Source: Butyrivibrio sp. NC3005
GTDB taxonomy: Bacteria > Bacillota > Clostridia > Lachnospirales > Lachnospiraceae
Assembly: GCF_000424545.1 (NCBI RefSeq)
Contig: NZ_KE384206.1
Location: 128,022-192,021 of the forward strand
Direction: 5' to 3'
DNA length: 64,000 bases
Part shown: in pieces, positions 43,481 through 51,472 of the stretch
Layout of the letters: each line of letters starts with the position of its first letter
Position numbering within the stretch: the first letter of the stretch is position 1
Notes under the pieces: generated by a model
Told to the model about the DNA's origin: nothing
The model's input: only the letters and a program-made list of their open reading frames with translations
The model's database searches: none
Translations under genes and position numbers: made by a program

Positions 43481-45541
43481 ATGAGTGAACAAAATTTCGA
43501 TCCTATGACTGGGCAACCTATAGCTCCGGAAAATGATAATCTTGAAAATGGACAACAATCTAATACATTAAATACTGAGTCTAATTTAGAAAACGGCGGT
43601 TTCGATTCCATGACCGGACAGCCTATTTCTAGTAATGCTGGTTTTGATCCTATGACCGGTCAGCCTATTTCTAGTAATGCTGGTTTTGATCCTATGACTG
43701 GGCAGCCTATTTCCGGCAATGGCGGCTTTGATCCTATGACCGGTCAGCCTATTTCCAGCAATGCCGGTTTTGATCCTATGACTGGGCAGCCTATTTCTGG
43801 TAATACCGGTTTTGATCCTATGACCGGTCAGCCTATTTCTGGTAACAGCGGCTTCGATCCTATGACTGGACAGCCTATTTCTGATAATGCCGGTTTCGAT
43901 CCTATGACTGGGCAGCCTATTTCTGGTAATGCCGGTTTCGATCCTATGACCGGACAGCCTATTTCTGGTAATGCCGGTTTTGATCCTATGACTGGACAGC
44001 CTATTTCTGGTAATGCCGGTTTTGATCCTATGACTGGGCAGCCTATTTCTGGTAATGCCGGTTTTGATCCTATGACTGGACAGCCTATTCAGAACAACTT
44101 TAACGGAGCTGTTCCTCCTGCTCAAAGTGGTAAGAGCAACAAGAAAGCAGTTATTGCTGTTGTTTTAATTGTACTCTTACTTGTAGGTGCAGGCGCATTT
44201 GCAACAACTCGCATTATATCCAGCTTTAATGACAATAAGGAAACTTCAAGAGAAGTAACCAAGAAAAAAGACTCTTCTAATAAGAAAAAAGAAACCAAAA
44301 AGAAAGATGATGACAAAGAAATAGCAGTTGCATCAACAACCGCAACTACTGAAGATCTTGATGCCGTTAACAATGCTTCAACTGAAAGCACAACAACAGA
44401 TGAAGACGTAACATTAGGAAGTTCAACTGAGGCATCAACAGCAACAACTACTGTCAGTGATGATAATTTGTTCTCATTCACAATTGATGGTCAGAATTAT
44501 AGTCTTCCAGTAAAAGTTGAAGATTTCATGTCAAAGGGATGGCAGTATAATGAAGATTCTGATGCAACTAAAAAGCTTTCATCAGGTCAGACAGATTATT
44601 TAGACGTACTTTACAAAGATGATACATCTCACAGAGTATCCATAGAAGTTACAAACTTCTCTCTTAATGCAATGGAAGTTAAGGATTGCTACATTTCATC
44701 TGTATCTTTGTATGACTTCACATTTGATAAGATGGGCATAGAAGTTACTACTCATGGAGGTTCTGTTGTTCTTGGCAAAACAACAATTGATGAAATAAAG
44801 CAGATTTATGGTGAACCTGATTATACAAGTGATAGTTCTTCATCTTATACACATATTAGCTACTACCTCAACCATGATTCTTCAAACTACAATTCATCTT
44901 TATCATTCATGTTTGAAGATGATAAACCAGGCGTTGGTACAATTTCAGTAAAAAATGAAGTTAAGCCAGCAGACATGGAAGAAGCCAAAGTAAGTGATGA
45001 GAAGCCTGAATACCTTAGCCAATATAAAGCTCCAGACTCACTTGGCGATGATTTAGTAAGTGGCAATGTCACACTTGAAGGAAAGACATACTCTGTACCA
45101 TTCCCAATGCAGCTTCTTTTAGATGATGGTTGGAGCTATGGTAAAGATGATTCTTACAAGGTTGGTGCCGGAGAAGGTTATTCTGTATCCATGAAGAAGG
45201 GTGATAAACGTATCAATGTAAGTGCTTATAACTTATCTGAAAACGCTACATACCTTCAGAATACAATGATTACTTCAGTTACAGTACGTGATCATTCTAG
45301 TGCAAGCTTTGAATTACCTGGTGGAATAACTATCAAATCAAATGATAGTGATCTTAAGGCTGTATTAGATAAGCAGGGAATTACAAACTACAGATACAAG
45401 AAATCTTCTAAGTATTACACAATTCCACTTGATAAGAATGACACATCTGACTATCCTAAGGACTACATCAGAATCTACATCAATGATGATGGTTCATTTG
45501 AATCTATTCAAGTAAAAAACCTAGGTGCATTTAGAAAATAA
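43481..45541 (+). CDS. Membrane-anchored surface protein with tandem GFDPMTGQPI repeats
   Basis: I do not recognise this 686-residue protein as a named family. Residues 40-206 are twelve tandem 14-residue units of the form GFDPMTGQPISGNA, preceded by a lone copy at 5-14. One membrane helix follows (about 222-246, KKAVIAVVLIVLLLVGAGAF), then a Lys-rich and Ser/Thr-rich linker (250-330). Two related outside domains end the protein: one beginning near 331 (FTIDGQNYSLPVKVEDFMSKGW) and one near 529 (VTLEGKTYSVPFPMQLLLDDGW), apparently an internal duplication. There is no cleavable signal, so the repeats should be cytoplasmic and the paired domains outside, a layout known from Firmicutes zinc-ribbon/anchor proteins; here the repeats replace the ribbon. 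GGGAG supports the start. It has its own promoter and terminator. Confidence 0.75.
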   Translation: MSEQNFDPMTGQPIAPENDNLENGQQSNTLNTESNLENGGFDSMTGQPISSNAGFDPMTGQPISSNAGFDPMTGQPISGNGGFDPMTGQPISSNAGFDPMTGQPISGNTGFDPMTGQPISGNSGFDPMTGQPISDNAGFDPMTGQPISGNAGFDPMTGQPISGNAGFDPMTGQPISGNAGFDPMTGQPISGNAGFDPMTGQPIQNNFNGAVPPAQSGKSNKKAVIAVVLIVLLLVGAGAFATTRIISSFNDNKETSREVTKKKDSSNKKKETKKKDDDKEIAVASTTATTEDLDAVNNASTESTTTDEDVTLGSSTEASTATTTVSDDNLFSFTIDGQNYSLPVKVEDFMSKGWQYNEDSDATKKLSSGQTDYLDVLYKDDTSHRVSIEVTNFSLNAMEVKDCYISSVSLYDFTFDKMGIEVTTHGGSVVLGKTTIDEIKQIYGEPDYTSDSSSSYTHISYYLNHDSSNYNSSLSFMFEDDKPGVGTISVKNEVKPADMEEAKVSDEKPEYLSQYKAPDSLGDDLVSGNVTLEGKTYSVPFPMQLLLDDGWSYGKDDSYKVGAGEGYSVSMKKGDKRINVSAYNLSENATYLQNTMITSVTVRDHSSASFELPGGITIKSNDSDLKAVLDKQGITNYRYKKSSKYYTIPLDKNDTSDYPKDYIRIYINDDGSFESIQVKNLGAFRK
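43598..44098 (+). repeat. 42-bp tandem repeat array, 12 units
   Basis: In-frame units of 42 bp encode the 14-residue repeat; the last unit diverges after GQPI. Units differ mainly at silent positions (ACTGGGCAG, ACCGGTCAG, ACTGGACAG alternate), and the last five are nearly identical in DNA. That pattern points to recent amplification by slippage or unequal crossing-over. It lies within a gene and is not a CRISPR array because there are no spacers. Confidence 0.92.
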
Positions 45542-45575
45542 TCGAAAAACACTAAGTTTTTAATCGCTAACAAAT

Positions 45576-45628
45576 AAAAAGAGAGAAATTTGTAGAGATG
45601 CAAGTCTTTTCAAATTTCCCTCTTTTTT
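45576..45628. terminator. Intrinsic terminator after the repeat-protein gene
   Basis: An A-rich arm starting at 45576 (AAAAAGAGAGAAATTTG) pairs, with one mismatch, with CAAATTTCCCTCTTTTT (45611-45627). The arms provide A and T runs on both sides, so it could serve both the plus-strand gene and the converging channel gene. Confidence 0.75.
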
Positions 45629-45686
45629 ATAAGGATTATTGGAATAAAACAAGTTTTAGCATAATCCATTTCATTAGCAATAAAGC

Positions 45687-45724
45687 ATAGGTTCTTGTTT
45701 TCATCAGGAAAATCAAGAACCTAT
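45687..45724. repeat. Intergenic hairpin repeat, module A (copy 1)
   Basis: An 11-bp arm (45687-45697) pairs with 45714-45724, and the interior TTTTC and GAAAA extend the stem around ATCAG. The same module occurs at 47140-47180, 47264-47303 and, inverted, 56303-56344. It lies just downstream of the channel gene's stop codon on the minus strand and could also act as a transcript end. Confidence 0.85.
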
Positions 45725-45741
45725 ATATTCTTCAATATACT

Positions 45742-47043
45742 CTACTTTGTTGGTCTGTTAATATATTTATTATGAAATTTAGAATATACAATCTTCTGGC
45801 TACTATATAAACTGTGATAACCAGAAAAAGTATAACTAAGCGCAACCGCGAACAAATAAAATGGCATTGCCTTAAATCCAAAAAGTTCAAAACAAATAAA
45901 CAATGATGAAATAGGACAATTGGTAACACCACAAAACAAAGCTCCCATTCCTATTGAAGCACAAAGAGCCGAATCAAATCCAAAAATATTAGAAAACAAA
46001 CATCCAAACGTTGCACCAACATAAAGAGCAGGTACAATCTCACCACCTTTATATCCTGCTCCAAGAGTAAATGCAGTAAATATAATCTTAAATAAAAAAG
46101 CAAGATATGGTGCTTTTCCTTCAATTGCCATTTCTATAACATTCATTCCTGCACCATTATAATAACGAGAACCAGAAATAAATGTCAGTGCTACTACTAT
46201 AACACCACCCACAAATACTCTTACATATGGATTTGTCAAAAGTTTTTTATAATTCTTACCTGCAAATTTCAATGATTGACAAAAAAACACACTAAGTACA
46301 GCACATAAAATCGCTAAAGCCCCCGTTGCCAAAGCCTTTGCAGGTGAAAAATCATATGTAATATTAACAACAAAGATTTCTGCAGCAACCCCCATGTTTT
46401 TGGCAACAAAATTAGCTATTAGTGCCGAAAGGACACAAGGAAACAACGCTGAGTAGTACATAATTCCAACACTTTCCAATTCCATCGCCATAAAAGCAGC
46501 AGTCATCGGAGTTCCAAAAAGAGCTGAAAAAGCTGCACTCATGCCACACATAGTAATAATTTTACTATTACCTTCATTTAGTTTGAATAGCTTTCCTATA
46601 TTATAGCCAAGGCTACCACCCATCTGCAGAGCAGCACTCTCTCTTCCTGTTGATCCGCCAAAAAGATGTGTCACTGTGGTAGAAATAAAAATTAATGGAG
46701 CCTTTATAAGAGGAAGGTTCTCGCCAGATTGAATAGACTTGATTACAAGATTAGTTCCTCTATCCTCATAATCTTTACAAGATCTATACATGAAAACTAT
46801 AAAAAGGCCAGCAAATGGAAGCAGAAAAATAATAAAATCGTGATTAGTTCTAAACTTTGTAGCAAATACAATTGCATGATAAAACACAGCTCCTACTGCG
46901 CCAACCACAATTCCTGTAATGCTCCCCATTAAAATCCATTGAATCAAAAAGAATAATTTAACTTTTATGCTATCTTCAGAACAATTATCATCCCCTAAAT
47001 CTTTAAATTTTTCAATACTATTTCCTAACAATTTTCTTTTCAT
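45742..47043 (-). CDS. CLC-family chloride (or fluoride) channel/antiporter
   Basis: A polytopic membrane protein of about 433 residues with CLC landmarks: HLFGGSTGRESAALQMGGSLGYNIG in the place of GREGPxxQ, and GAGYKGGEIVPALYVGATFG in the place of GxFxP. MSAAFSALFGTPMTAAFMAMEL follows the usual pattern. GYKGGE-type text is more like the CLC-F fluoride/proton branch than the ClC-ec1 chloride branch, but I cannot prove the ion and see no fluoride riboswitch upstream. The frame opens at 47142 inside a repeat and has an ATG at 47091; only the ATG at 47043 has a ribosome site (AGAGG, 8 bases), so that start is used. Confidence 0.85.
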   Translation of the reverse strand: MKRKLLGNSIEKFKDLGDDNCSEDSIKVKLFFLIQWILMGSITGIVVGAVGAVFYHAIVFATKFRTNHDFIIFLLPFAGLFIVFMYRSCKDYEDRGTNLVIKSIQSGENLPLIKAPLIFISTTVTHLFGGSTGRESAALQMGGSLGYNIGKLFKLNEGNSKIITMCGMSAAFSALFGTPMTAAFMAMELESVGIMYYSALFPCVLSALIANFVAKNMGVAAEIFVVNITYDFSPAKALATGALAILCAVLSVFFCQSLKFAGKNYKKLLTNPYVRVFVGGVIVVALTFISGSRYYNGAGMNVIEMAIEGKAPYLAFLFKIIFTAFTLGAGYKGGEIVPALYVGATFGCLFSNIFGFDSALCASIGMGALFCGVTNCPISSLFICFELFGFKAMPFYLFAVALSYTFSGYHSLYSSQKIVYSKFHNKYINRPTK

Positions 47044-47139
47044 TTCCAAAACCTCTTCAAAACCTGTATTAATTATTGTTTCTTCCGACATTTTATTATA
47101 TTTTAAGTATTTTATCCATAGTAAAGTGTATAAATAAAT

Positions 47140-47268
47140 CATAGGTTATTGTTTTCATCAGGAAAACAGGTAACCGTACCAGACCAAAATTTGTCGTTAA
47201 GACAAATTTTGTCCTGCGAAGCAGGATTCTTGCTGATGATTATCCTAAATCTCAGCAAGAAGTCATAG
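47140..47268 (+). repeat. 129-bp structured intergenic repeat, copy 1
   Basis: This stretch equals the reverse complement of 56216-56344 at 124 of 129 positions. It contains module A (47140-47180), a perfect 10-bp hairpin around GTTAA (AAAATTTGTC with GACAAATTTT), a TCCTGC/GCAGGA hairpin and a 10-bp hairpin TTCTTGCTGA with TCAGCAAGAA. No reading frame is conserved. It lies in the 468-base gap between the channel gene (start 47043) and the exporter permease gene. Confidence 0.92.
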
Positions 47269-47303
47269 GTTCTTGTTTTCATCAGGAAAAACAAGAACCG
47301 TAT
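47264..47303 (+). repeat. Intergenic hairpin repeat, module A (extra copy)
   Basis: Immediately after the 129-bp repeat, and sharing its last five bases (CATAG), a further module A occurs. GGTTCTTG (47268-47275) pairs with CAAGAACC (47292-47299), with the inner TTTTC/GAAAA extension. CGTATCAGACCA after it corresponds to CGTACCAGACCA of the longer element, so this may be a truncated second copy. From 47311 to 47405 I see nothing recognisable. Confidence 0.85.
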
Positions 47304-47405
47304 CAGACCAATATTTATAATTAGAGAAGTTTTGTCCCAAAGAGCAATAAGTCGTAGTTTAGGTCAGTTTAATCTGTAATTTGAAATTACCATTAAGCAA
47401 AAAAT

Positions 47406-47438
47406 TTCGGGACGAATGTATTAAACAATCATCCCGAA
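47406..47438 (-). terminator. Intrinsic terminator after the exporter permease gene
   Basis: TTCGGGA (47406-47412) pairs with TCCCGAA (47432-47438); on the minus strand the stem is followed by ATTTTTT. It lies about 75 bp after the permease stop codon. Confidence 0.7.
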
Positions 47439-47511
47439 TTAGTTTACTAATTGCTATTTTCCTAAAACCATCTGCAGTGAAAGTTCAAGACGCTTTGGAT
47501 ATTTCGACATT

Positions 47512-49857
47512 TTACTTCAAATCTGAAATAACAAAAGCAGGTACTTCATTTTTATTAAAACTGAAGTTTCTATAATTTGAAATAGTTCTTCCTTCTTCGT
47601 CTTGAACAGGAATAATTACATTTTCTTCATCCGAATCTCTGCCATCATCATATCCATATTCATCATCATATCCATATTCATCATCATATTCGTCTCCATA
47701 CTCACTATCGTACTCATCATAACTGTCTTGATCTTCTTTATTGCTGCCAGAACTATTAAGCTCATTATCTTTTTCATTTTTATCTTTTTCATTTTTATTT
47801 TTTTCTTTTATAAGTTTATCTGTCAATTCTTTCCTTGACATATAATACATATTTATTCTGTAATAATCTTCAGAGCTATCGTCCTCCTCATCTGACATCC
47901 AATAGTTGCTACTATTTCCGTGAACATGAGATAATATTTCATGCATCTTATTCTCATCAGTGTAAGTGACAGTTTTATCTTTTATGTCTTCTCCATCTAC
48001 ATTTGAATAATGAGATATCGTTATAGCTTTCACATTATATGTACTTGCTTTCTGACTAAGCAACATACCATTTTGCTTTAACACATTTATAGAATTAGTA
48101 TATGAAGCATACACAGGAAGAGTGATGCTTCGTTTGCAATAATCCTTCTCTCCAGAGTATTGAACTTTTCCTATAATAAGATCATTTTTCTCTTTACTAT
48201 ATGAGTAACTTTCAAGATCTTTCTTGTAAGCTTTAACAAACTCTTTAACCGCACTTCTTTTAGTGCTATGAATAGATTCACCATAACTATGATATGAAAA
48301 GTCATGATTCTCCGGATATTCTTTCTCAAACTCATCTACATGATAAATCTTGAAAGCACCCTCTTTAAACTGGTTAGAGCTCGTAACCTTATCCATTAAA
48401 GCTTCATCTATGTTGAACGGAACCGTGATTACACGATATATCTTTCTTCCATTCTTCATTCTATATAAAACCACTAAATCATTACCATAGACCTCATTTG
48501 TAACTTTGTTTCTTTGTCCTACAGCTGCAATTCTTTCGAAGCTTTGAACATCAGTGATATTCATATATTTTTCTGCAAAGTATTTTGATATTCTCTGACT
48601 GTCACTAGCATACTCACTATTAAATAGTTCGTTATCGCTTCCATAGTAAGCATCGAACAGCGCACAACTTTCAACCTTAGATGGGTTTGGAAGATATGAA
48701 TTATATCCAAATAAATCAAGTCTAAATGAAATAATGAACACTGAGGCAAACACACAGCAGGCAAGTGTAAATTTAAAGTTCTTAAATAATGCTTTTACTC
48801 CATTAAGCAGTATAAGATTCATTATCATTGATATTATAAAGCATATAACAACAGTCACTAAAACCAGGAATACATTTGTTTTTATTCTATTAGAATCCTT
48901 GAACAGATAAATAAACATAAGCATTACATTAAGTGTTCCAAGAATAGTCACCGATACAAATGTAAACATTTTTACCTTGTTAAATACGAATGAATTCCCC
49001 GCCATTTCATTTTTCCTAAAATGAAAAATAACAAACGAAATTACTGTCATTACTATAGCAAAAACAATATCGTATAGTACTAACGAATTCTTCATGTCAT
49101 TATGTAAAAACACCTTAAGAAAAGGAGAAATGAAATTACACTCTTCGAACGTATTGTAAAAATTCAAGTAATATGTTTCGAAGCAGGCAGAAGGATAAAA
49201 ATTGCTTAATAAAAGAATATCTCCTTCTACCAAATTCAAAACTGTACATAGTAAAAGTGCAATAAATGAATTTCCACAAAGCATCATTGAAAATACAGTA
49301 ATCGAATAAATCGCTGCAAAAAAGGAAATTTCCTTAATAAAGTTACATACTACATGTATTATCAAATGATTGTAAAAATATCCAAAAAAGCCTGTACAAA
49401 CAAGTCCCAATAGGCAAAACAATGCTGCTGGAATCACGACCATAAGCATACCACTAAGGTAATTTGCAAACCATCTTATATTTCTTTTTACAGGCAAAGC
49501 CTCAAAAAAATCGATTTTCTGTCGATTATTCATCCAGTTAAAACTAAACACAGCAGACATAGCTGCAAGAACAACACACCCTAATATAGTTATTGTATTC
49601 CACTTGAACAGATACTCTTCAAATTTTGTAAAAGTATCAATTTCATAATCTACATCTGCTTTTATAAGCATGCAGCCTGTGCTGAGAATTCCAACATAAT
49701 ATAGAAAGAACAAAATAGAAACAATAATGATAAAAGCATTATGTTCTCTCATGAATTGCTTCTGCAAAGTTAAGAAATTTTTAAAACAGCCTGTCTTCTT
49801 AGGTTCATTTTGTGTAATACTCACATTATCACCCCTCAATAATCTTTCTGATGTCAT
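47512..49857 (-). CDS. ABC-2 type exporter permease (YtrC/D-like) with acidic tail
   Basis: A 781-residue membrane protein. About six N-terminal helices (40-400) carry text typical of the ABC-2 permeases beside YtrA-type regulators (FFEALPVKRNIRWFANYLSGM). A large outside domain follows (about 430-660). The tail is strikingly low in complexity: KNKNEKDKNEKDNE, then repeats of DDEYGYDDEYGYDD encoded by an 18-bp direct repeat (47641-47700). GGAGG nine bases upstream fixes the start at 49857 inside the ATPase gene, which it overlaps by 29 bp. With the ATPase and the GntR regulator it forms one operon; the substrate is unknown, antimicrobial peptide efflux being a frequent role in the family. Confidence 0.85.
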   Translation of the reverse strand: MTSERLLRGDNVSITQNEPKKTGCFKNFLTLQKQFMREHNAFIIIVSILFFLYYVGILSTGCMLIKADVDYEIDTFTKFEEYLFKWNTITILGCVVLAAMSAVFSFNWMNNRQKIDFFEALPVKRNIRWFANYLSGMLMVVIPAALFCLLGLVCTGFFGYFYNHLIIHVVCNFIKEISFFAAIYSITVFSMMLCGNSFIALLLCTVLNLVEGDILLLSNFYPSACFETYYLNFYNTFEECNFISPFLKVFLHNDMKNSLVLYDIVFAIVMTVISFVIFHFRKNEMAGNSFVFNKVKMFTFVSVTILGTLNVMLMFIYLFKDSNRIKTNVFLVLVTVVICFIISMIMNLILLNGVKALFKNFKFTLACCVFASVFIISFRLDLFGYNSYLPNPSKVESCALFDAYYGSDNELFNSEYASDSQRISKYFAEKYMNITDVQSFERIAAVGQRNKVTNEVYGNDLVVLYRMKNGRKIYRVITVPFNIDEALMDKVTSSNQFKEGAFKIYHVDEFEKEYPENHDFSYHSYGESIHSTKRSAVKEFVKAYKKDLESYSYSKEKNDLIIGKVQYSGEKDYCKRSITLPVYASYTNSINVLKQNGMLLSQKASTYNVKAITISHYSNVDGEDIKDKTVTYTDENKMHEILSHVHGNSSNYWMSDEEDDSSEDYYRINMYYMSRKELTDKLIKEKNKNEKDKNEKDNELNSSGSNKEDQDSYDEYDSEYGDEYDDEYGYDDEYGYDDGRDSDEENVIIPVQDEEGRTISNYRNFSFNKNEVPAFVISDLK

Positions 49858-50752
49858 ATCCAACCACCTCCGTTTCACTAATAAAGACTTCTTCTAGTGT
49901 CAAAGGAAGCATTTCGAAGAAAACCATTTTTAATCCTCGAAAAAGTCCCTCAATCTCTTCTCTACTACCTCTTAAAGTTAGTGTGTGGAGTTTTCCACGC
50001 TTATCATCAATCATTACAGTTGTTTTTGCTTTTAAACCTGATAAATCATTCTCATTCTCAAAAACACACTGAACTTTCTGAATACCCAGCTTCATCTCTT
50101 CAATATTTTGAGACAGTATAACACCGCCTTGATGAAGTAAACCAACATGATCGCAAATATCCTCTAATTCTCTAAGGTTATGAGATGCAATTATAGGTGT
50201 AAGTCCTCGTGTTTCCATATCATTAGCAAAAAGACTTTTAACCGCCTGTCTCATAACTGGATCAAGGCCATCAAATGTTTCGTCCAAAAAAAGATATTTC
50301 GTATTAGAACAAATGCCCAAAATACAAACCAGCTGTTTCTTCATACCTTTTGAAAAAGTAGTTATCTTTCTAACTTTTTCAAGACCAAATCTATCCAAAA
50401 GACTAAAAAATCTCTCACAGTCAAATTTTGGATAAAGGTCTTTATAGTAATTCATCATTTCTTTTGGTGTACTATTAGAAAAAAAGAACGGTTCGTCAGC
50501 ACCAAAGAAAATCTCCTTTTTAGCCTCAACATTATCATATACAGGCTGTCCATCCATAAGTATTTTTCCCTTATCAGGACGATAAATACCTGAAATAAGT
50601 CTCATCATAGTAGACTTACCTGCACCATTTGTACCAATCAAGCCAAATACTTCTCCGTCTGAAATTTTCAGTGAGATACCATTTAAAGCATTAATTGGAT
50701 TTTTCTTATCTCCAGTTTCAAAACTCTTAAATAAATCAACAATCTCAATCAT
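49829..50752 (-). CDS. ABC exporter ATP-binding protein (YtrB-like)
   Basis: A 307-residue ATPase with Walker A GTNGAGKSTMMRLISG near 41-48, a variant signature FSKGMKKQLVCILGI, Walker B YLFLDETFDGLDP and ASHNLRELEDICDH. The variant signature and FFGADEPFFFSN are usual in YtrB-type ATPases encoded next to YtrA regulators. It lies 55 bp after the GntR gene and overlaps the permease gene, so all three are co-transcribed. Confidence 0.92.
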   Translation of the reverse strand: MIEIVDLFKSFETGDKKNPINALNGISLKISDGEVFGLIGTNGAGKSTMMRLISGIYRPDKGKILMDGQPVYDNVEAKKEIFFGADEPFFFSNSTPKEMMNYYKDLYPKFDCERFFSLLDRFGLEKVRKITTFSKGMKKQLVCILGICSNTKYLFLDETFDGLDPVMRQAVKSLFANDMETRGLTPIIASHNLRELEDICDHVGLLHQGGVILSQNIEEMKLGIQKVQCVFENENDLSGLKAKTTVMIDDKRGKLHTLTLRGSREEIEGLFRGLKMVFFEMLPLTLEEVFISETEVVGYDIRKIIEG

Positions 50753-50768
50753 ACACTTTCCTCACATA

Positions 50769-50798
50769 TTGTCGCTATGTTTTTAAACGAAGTGACAA
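50769..50798. repeat. Short hairpin, TTGTCGCT/AGTGACAA
   Basis: TTGTCGCT (50769-50776) and AGTGACAA (50791-50798) pair over 8 bp with one G-T wobble. Following bases (AACG-AGTGACAAAAA-TAT pattern) resemble the right end of the element at 56350-56477, so this may be a reduced member of the same family. It lies between the GntR and ATPase genes. Confidence 0.55.
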
Positions 50799-50807
50799 AA
50801 ACTATAA

Positions 50808-51158
50808 TTATATCAATCCTTCCAACAAATCCTTTTTATCGATACCAATTTCTTCAGCCTCTTTCAAAATTTTCTCAATTTCGAGTCTGAGCTCTTTCTG
50901 TCTTTCCATTTTCAAAGACATATTACCACTTACAAAGTTTCCCCGACCTTTGACTGTATACAAAAATCCTGAACGTTCTAAAGCTGCATACGCTTTCTGA
51001 ACTGTATTTGGATTTGTAGACAGTTCAACAGCAAGTGATCTAACAGAAGGCAATTGCTCATTACTCTCCAAAACTCCATTTATAATCAGCTTTCTGAAAC
51101 CATCATAAATCTGTTCATAAATGGGGCGAGAATCTTGATAGTCGATATGAATAAACAA
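50808..51158 (-). CDS. GntR-family regulator, YtrA type
   Basis: A 116-residue repressor. The winged helix (about 8-75) shows PIYEQIYDGFRKLIINGVLESNEQLPSVRSLAVELSTNPNTVQKAYAALERSGFLYTVKGRGNFV, the GntR signature, and a short helical tail of about 40 residues replaces an effector domain, which defines the YtrA subfamily. Such regulators repress the ABC exporter genes that follow them. A palindrome overlapping its promoter fits autorepression. AAAGGAGCGAAG precedes the ATG. Confidence 0.93.
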   Translation of the reverse strand: MFIHIDYQDSRPIYEQIYDGFRKLIINGVLESNEQLPSVRSLAVELSTNPNTVQKAYAALERSGFLYTVKGRGNFVSGNMSLKMERQKELRLEIEKILKEAEEIGIDKKDLLEGLI

Positions 51159-51201
51159 TTACTTCGCTCCTTTCATTCTTGTATGAACTGTATTATTTGT
51201 G

Positions 51202-51241
51202 TTAGTACACTAATAATAGTTCCGTAATACAATTATGTCAA
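51202..51241 (-). promoter_or_regulatory. Promoter and candidate YtrA operator
   Basis: On the minus strand TTGACA (51236-51241) and TATTAT (51213-51218) are exactly 17 bases apart. TTAGT-AC-ACTAA (51202-51213) abuts the -10 element, and GTGT-TAGT-ACAC (51199-51210) is a second, overlapping palindrome. GTGTACTAA-type sites are known for YtrA-like regulators, so this is probably where the gene's product binds. The remainder of the 314-base gap up to 51472 shows only A+T-rich sequence and an AGGAGGAAG ribosome site for the next gene. Confidence 0.68.
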
Positions 51242-51472
51242 TAGTCAAAATAATATTTTTTCATTTACCTTGATAATAATCACTTTTTTACGTAAAATTA
51301 ATAATGTGGGTTCAATAATCAGACAATAAATCCGAAATAATACTAACTATAATAATTGTAAACAAAAGCATGAAAACAAAAACTATAGCTAATCAATCCA
51401 AACAATATAAGACATATTATTTTACAGAACTACAAAAAATACAAATATTAGGCAAATAATCAGGAGGAAGGT

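Noticed and set aside
43598-44098. Tandem repeat as a CRISPR array
   Set aside because: Units are contiguous without unique spacers and lie in frame inside a protein gene; no cas genes are present.
43586-44125. A 179-codon reverse-strand frame with repeats of HRIKTGITRNRL
   Set aside because: It is the antisense image of the 42-bp tandem repeat in the surface protein gene; because 42 is a multiple of three, the opposite strand also stays open. It has no ribosome-binding site.
47044-47142. N-terminal extension of the CLC gene
   Set aside because: ATG codons at 47142 and 47091 have no ribosome site, and the first lies within the intergenic repeat; 47091 cannot be fully excluded.
47044-47511. 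Fluoride riboswitch before the CLC gene
   Set aside because: I looked for the crcB-type consensus and found only the structured repeat elements.
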